A stretch of DNA of 64,000 nucleotides from Bacillota bacterium (GTDB lineage Bacteria; Bacillota; Clostridia; Ch29). The stretch is from positions 1 through 64,000 of the forward strand of contig JABVCK010000027.1 of the NCBI GenBank assembly GCA_013540605.1, read 5' to 3'. Position numbers and translations under genes: made by a program. The notes beneath the pieces were generated by a model. That model was not told the DNA's origin. It worked only from the letters and a program-made list of their open reading frames with translations, and searched no databases. Shown piece by piece: positions 60,971 to 64,000 of this stretch. Numbering within the stretch: position 1 is the first letter of the stretch; the number at the start of each line of letters is the position of its first letter.

Positions 60971-63520
60971 TCAATCCCCTATTCTTGTCAGAGCATTATC
61001 ATAGTACATAAGTATGCTTGGATCCTCCTGTACCACACTTTCCGGCATTCTTTCACCAATATTAACAATGGTTTTATAATCTTTTTCCTTCCAGCAGTGC
61101 TTGAACCCTGCCCTAATAGCTTCTGTCCTAAACACTTTGAGCTTTCCTTTGCTGTTTCTGTACTCGTCAAATTCCTTTAAGAGCTTTTTGTCTCTTAATT
61201 TTTCAAGGTCAGACTGCTTATTAACATCAGGCACATACCATTTACCATGCTCGTCCTGCAGGAAGTTTTCTTCGAGCAAGTCCCTTAATTCTGGCATTTT
61301 CTCATATTTGAGCTGTTTCAATTCCTGAAGGAATTTGGGTTGTATATCTTGGTATGTCTGCGGTGTCGCAAGCTCTTTATGGAGCCATTGTATCGCCGTT
61401 TTTTCATCCAGTACGAACAGCAATAGCTGTTCATTTAAGTCCTGTGTCATTCTTTTTGCATCGTATATGCTCACCTGTCCAGATAAAAAATACATACCGT
61501 CACGTTCTGGAAATCTTTGTTTGAGTCCCAGATAAAAATCGGCTGAACCTAAAGGTACTGTTGCACCTTTTTGGATATGGAAAGCTACCATACTATCATA
61601 TAGCAAGTATTTCTGCCTTTCTGGAATAATATCTAACATACCTTTATTCTCTATTACTACAGGCAGCTTTGACAAATGCTCTCGGATAAAATCCCAAATA
61701 CCTTCTTCCGTCCCCGCTTCTATTAAGAACCTTTGAACGAATGCATCCTTTGGTTTGTATGCAGAAATTATTAAATCCTGCTTGACAGCCGTTGTTGATG
61801 TAACTTGCTTGAAACTTCCTTGTTGCTTATCAAGAGTTTTTACGTTAGCAATTACGAAACCTGCTTTCAATATAGCCTCCTGTATAGCGTTCCAAACACT
61901 ATTCTTGGAATTATGGAACTCTACTGTCATCCACCTTCCAGGCTTTAAAATTCTATAGCATTCAGAAAATGATTTCTCCATGAGTTCTTGATATTCATTC
62001 AAACTTTTATTCTGAACCTTATTAATTATGGCCTCGGTTGAATTATTTGTAAACACTTTAAGCCATGCTTCCCATATAAAATTGAGTTCAGAATACATTA
62101 AATTATCCCCAAATGGAGGATCAGTGAAAATATAATCCACAGAATCATCTTTTATGTTGCTTAAATCTTTACATGAGCCACATGAAACTACAGCATTGTT
62201 ATCTTTAAGCATTAAGGCAAATGCTTTTTTAAAATCGTCAATTTTACCACGAAATACTTTAAATACATTAGTTTCTGCAACTAATGAGGCAACATACAAA
62301 GTACCACTAACAGGACCATTACCTCTATTCCCAAGATTATATCTTGCCAGTTTGGAGCAAAGTGTAACCGCTACTGATTGGAACACTAATAGGGCTTTGT
62401 GATAATCCCTCATTTTTTGACATAAAGCTGATAAAATAATAAGATTTCGTTTTGTATAAAAATGATGTACATTGCTAAATCCATGCGATGTAATTGGCTG
62501 CTGGGTATTATATCCATTTGGCAATTCTGCTATTGGAACGAATGTCTTAAAATCCATCTCCTCAATTTTCTTAAGGACCTCAAAATCAAATTCATCTGGC
62601 TTCTTCATGTATCTCTTTCTTCCTACAAAATAGTAGATAAGCACTGGCACTTGTTTTGCTTGTCTTATGGTTCTATTTAATAATGAATCATAAACAGTTA
62701 TAAAGGCTTTTTCAGAATTATTTTTTGTTATACCTACACCACAATGGGGACAGGCGAGTTCTTCTTTTATACTATTTTCTTCTTTATTAATTGCATTTTC
62801 CCAATATACTATCTCCTGGCTACAATTATGGCATATAAATACATCTGACCACACAGTATAATTTATTTTACCTTTAACTTGTTTTCCTGTAATCTCTTTT
62901 TGCGGTTCACCTTTTATAGTGTGAATTGTTTCATACATCCACCCATATTCTTTTTCAATTTCGTCAATAATACGAACTATTTGGCTCTCAAATACTTGCA
63001 AATCAACAAGGGAATTATAATTATATGCAATAAATGTTGCTGCAGGAGAAAGATCATTAAGAATTGCACGTCTTGCTCCCCATTCGATTACTTTACTGTC
63101 CTTTTTAAATTCTTCCTCAACACTAATACCAAACACAGCATCAGGTTTGCTGCACATTCCAGCAGCTACACCCGTCATACCTGTACCACAAAAACCATCA
63201 AATACAATATCTCCTGGTTTTGTATAATGTAATATATATCTCATTATAGCTTTATGTGGTACTTTTGTATGGTAAGAATGGGCATTATAAATTGGATCAT
63301 TTTTCCCTTCACTCACATCTGCCGTATATGGTTCTACATTATAATCATCATTCTCTTCATCATATGGCTTTCCATTCTTCTCAATAAACTCATTTATAAA
63401 TGGGTTTGGACACGCCGTATAATACGGCGGATCCGACAGTTCAATAATATCTTCATCCTTGCCAATAGGAAATCCCTCTATATCTCTTACTTTGTCTAAA
63501 ATCTCTTTCGTGAGTTCCAT
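60971..63520 (-). CDS. pglX: BREX adenine-specific DNA methyltransferase (PglX, COG1743-like)
   Basis: 849 residues; the ATG at 63520 has GGAGGAA upstream. The N-terminus has LSDPPYYTACPNPFINEF and the SAM-binding motif VFDGFCGTGMTGVAAGM (about 110). A zinc ribbon (CHNC, CPHC at about 240-275) follows, and the catalytic DPPF lies in DYIFTDPPFGDNLMYSEL (about 480). This is the COG1743/DUF1156-type layout used as PglXI in BREX type 3. It is 13 bases after the BrxC-like gene and 16 bases before the AlbA_2 gene. Confidence 0.85.
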   Translation of the reverse strand: MELTKEILDKVRDIEGFPIGKDEDIIELSDPPYYTACPNPFINEFIEKNGKPYDEENDDYNVEPYTADVSEGKNDPIYNAHSYHTKVPHKAIMRYILHYTKPGDIVFDGFCGTGMTGVAAGMCSKPDAVFGISVEEEFKKDSKVIEWGARRAILNDLSPAATFIAYNYNSLVDLQVFESQIVRIIDEIEKEYGWMYETIHTIKGEPQKEITGKQVKGKINYTVWSDVFICHNCSQEIVYWENAINKEENSIKEELACPHCGVGITKNNSEKAFITVYDSLLNRTIRQAKQVPVLIYYFVGRKRYMKKPDEFDFEVLKKIEEMDFKTFVPIAELPNGYNTQQPITSHGFSNVHHFYTKRNLIILSALCQKMRDYHKALLVFQSVAVTLCSKLARYNLGNRGNGPVSGTLYVASLVAETNVFKVFRGKIDDFKKAFALMLKDNNAVVSCGSCKDLSNIKDDSVDYIFTDPPFGDNLMYSELNFIWEAWLKVFTNNSTEAIINKVQNKSLNEYQELMEKSFSECYRILKPGRWMTVEFHNSKNSVWNAIQEAILKAGFVIANVKTLDKQQGSFKQVTSTTAVKQDLIISAYKPKDAFVQRFLIEAGTEEGIWDFIREHLSKLPVVIENKGMLDIIPERQKYLLYDSMVAFHIQKGATVPLGSADFYLGLKQRFPERDGMYFLSGQVSIYDAKRMTQDLNEQLLLFVLDEKTAIQWLHKELATPQTYQDIQPKFLQELKQLKYEKMPELRDLLEENFLQDEHGKWYVPDVNKQSDLEKLRDKKLLKEFDEYRNSKGKLKVFRTEAIRAGFKHCWKEKDYKTIVNIGERMPESVVQEDPSILMYYDNALTRIGD

Positions 63521-63533
63521 ATCGCTTCCTCCG

Positions 63534-64000
63534 TCATTTCAATATGATCCTAACTTTGCTTTCATCTTTACCCTTCGTTAGTTCACGGACATACTTCTCA
63601 AATCTCGTCCTGATATCCTCTACAGTGACAGGACCATCTCCCGATATTGCTTTTTTCATATCCTCAACAAGCACTTCAACCTTTTCAAGTCCCTTCATCA
63701 AAGTGTTTACGCCAGATATGAAATTGCCGTCAATAGCGTCAGGCAATCTCCTCGTCTCAAGCAGTTTATTTATGACATTTTGTTGCTCTGATTTGAGGAA
63801 GGCAATATTCTCCTTCACCATTGGATCCTCAACACTGGTGACAATAATTTCTGTCCACTCTTTATATATCCTGTCAATGTCGTCTTCGATGCCATCTAAA
63901 ACCCCGTGGACAGGCTGATTATTCTCTGAAGGATTAAACTGGCAGTGAGGACACATAAATTTACCTTCCATATCTTGCTGGGTAAGATTATAACAAGTTC
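63534..64000 (-). CDS. C-terminal end of a probable BREX P-loop ATPase (BrxC-like), cut by window edge
   Basis: The frame is open to the window edge, so the ATG at 63971 is not the true start. The visible 155 residues begin TCYNLTQQDMEGKFMCPHC and QFNPSENN, a Cys-x15-CPHC zinc ribbon, followed by helices (GIEDDIDRIYKEWTEIIV; EDIRTRFEKYVRELTKGKDE). A zinc ribbon near the C-terminus fits the very long BrxC/PglY-type proteins of BREX type 3 (DUF6079). The ATPase domain itself lies outside the window. Confidence 0.55.
   Translation of the reverse strand, partial: TCYNLTQQDMEGKFMCPHCQFNPSENNQPVHGVLDGIEDDIDRIYKEWTEIIVTSVEDPMVKENIAFLKSEQQNVINKLLETRRLPDAIDGNFISGVNTLMKGLEKVEVLVEDMKKAISGDGPVTVEDIRTRFEKYVRELTKGKDESKVRIILK

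Noticed and set aside
53961-64000. DISARM or a plain restriction-modification system
   Set aside because: PglZ together with a COG1743 methyltransferase and SNF2 helicase is the BREX signature; no DrmA/DrmB or restriction endonuclease is seen.
1-64000. tRNA, rRNA or replication origin
   Set aside because: No cloverleaf, rRNA core or DnaA-box cluster was found when reading through; a covariance search would be needed to exclude small RNAs.

Overview
The window reads as a chromosomal segment of a spore-forming anaerobic Clostridia (Bacillota). The evidence is strong AGGAGG-type ribosome binding sites with frequent GTG/TTG starts, an addB-addA-sbcD-sbcC repair operon, a Spo0E-like phosphatase, rubrerythrin with a PerR/Fur regulator, bacteriohemerythrin, FeoAB and many small lipoproteins. 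There are no rRNA or tRNA genes and no CRISPR array that I can see.

Layout. 1-1500: the start of a secreted protein (cut by the window edge), then decayed mobile DNA (fossil terminal repeats, a Y1-transposase tail, a REP-like array). 1500-8300: a DUF4342 protein, a two-component system, an L,D-transpeptidase lipoprotein, a calcium-binding-type protein, a 207-bp hairpin MITE and a small lipoprotein region. 8360-14550: a frameshifted DtxR/MntR regulator, feoA-feoB, a perfect 44-bp palindrome in front of an XRE regulator, and two radical SAM genes. 14551-21110: lipoproteins, an IS1634-like insertion sequence, a HEPN/MNT pair, a stalk-domain protein, and a scar containing a 123-bp duplication of the radical SAM gene end. 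21117-34142: M15 dipeptidase, sbcC, sbcD, addA and addB on one strand; addA and addB each carry an in-frame insertion of repetitive DNA. 34226-37296: MerR plus VIT/vWA operon. 37400-46035: IS200/IS605 remnants, hemerythrin, 2H phosphoesterase, amidotransferase, lipoproteins, metallophosphoesterase, acetyltransferase, perR-rubrerythrin, an XRE regulator and a Spo0E-like/GGDEF pair. 46142-48850: a fused ApgM-type enzyme and threonine synthase. 48845-50685: a MarR-ArsM-ArsN-type arsenic operon. 50712-53900: PHP phosphoesterase, acetyltransferase, lipoprotein, membrane protein, nitroreductase.

53961-64000 (minus strand) is a phage-defence island that best fits BREX type 3: the C-terminal end of a probable BrxC-like ATPase (cut by the window edge), a COG1743-type DNA methyltransferase (PglX), a Schlafen/AlbA_2 gene broken by an internal deletion, a SNF2 helicase (BrxH), a PglZ phosphatase-fold protein, a winged-helix protein in the BrxA position, and a 61-residue orphan N-terminal fragment.

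Genes that appear to act together: feoAB with its nearby (broken) metalloregulator and possibly the XRE/radical SAM genes; perR with rubrerythrin behind a consensus promoter and PerR-like box; marR-arsM-arsN for arsenic methylation and acetylation; AddAB with SbcCD for DNA ends; and the BREX genes. A recurring theme is small repetitive elements (REP-like palindromes, 7-bp and 15-bp tandem units) that have entered intergenic regions and, in two cases, coding sequence without breaking the frame.
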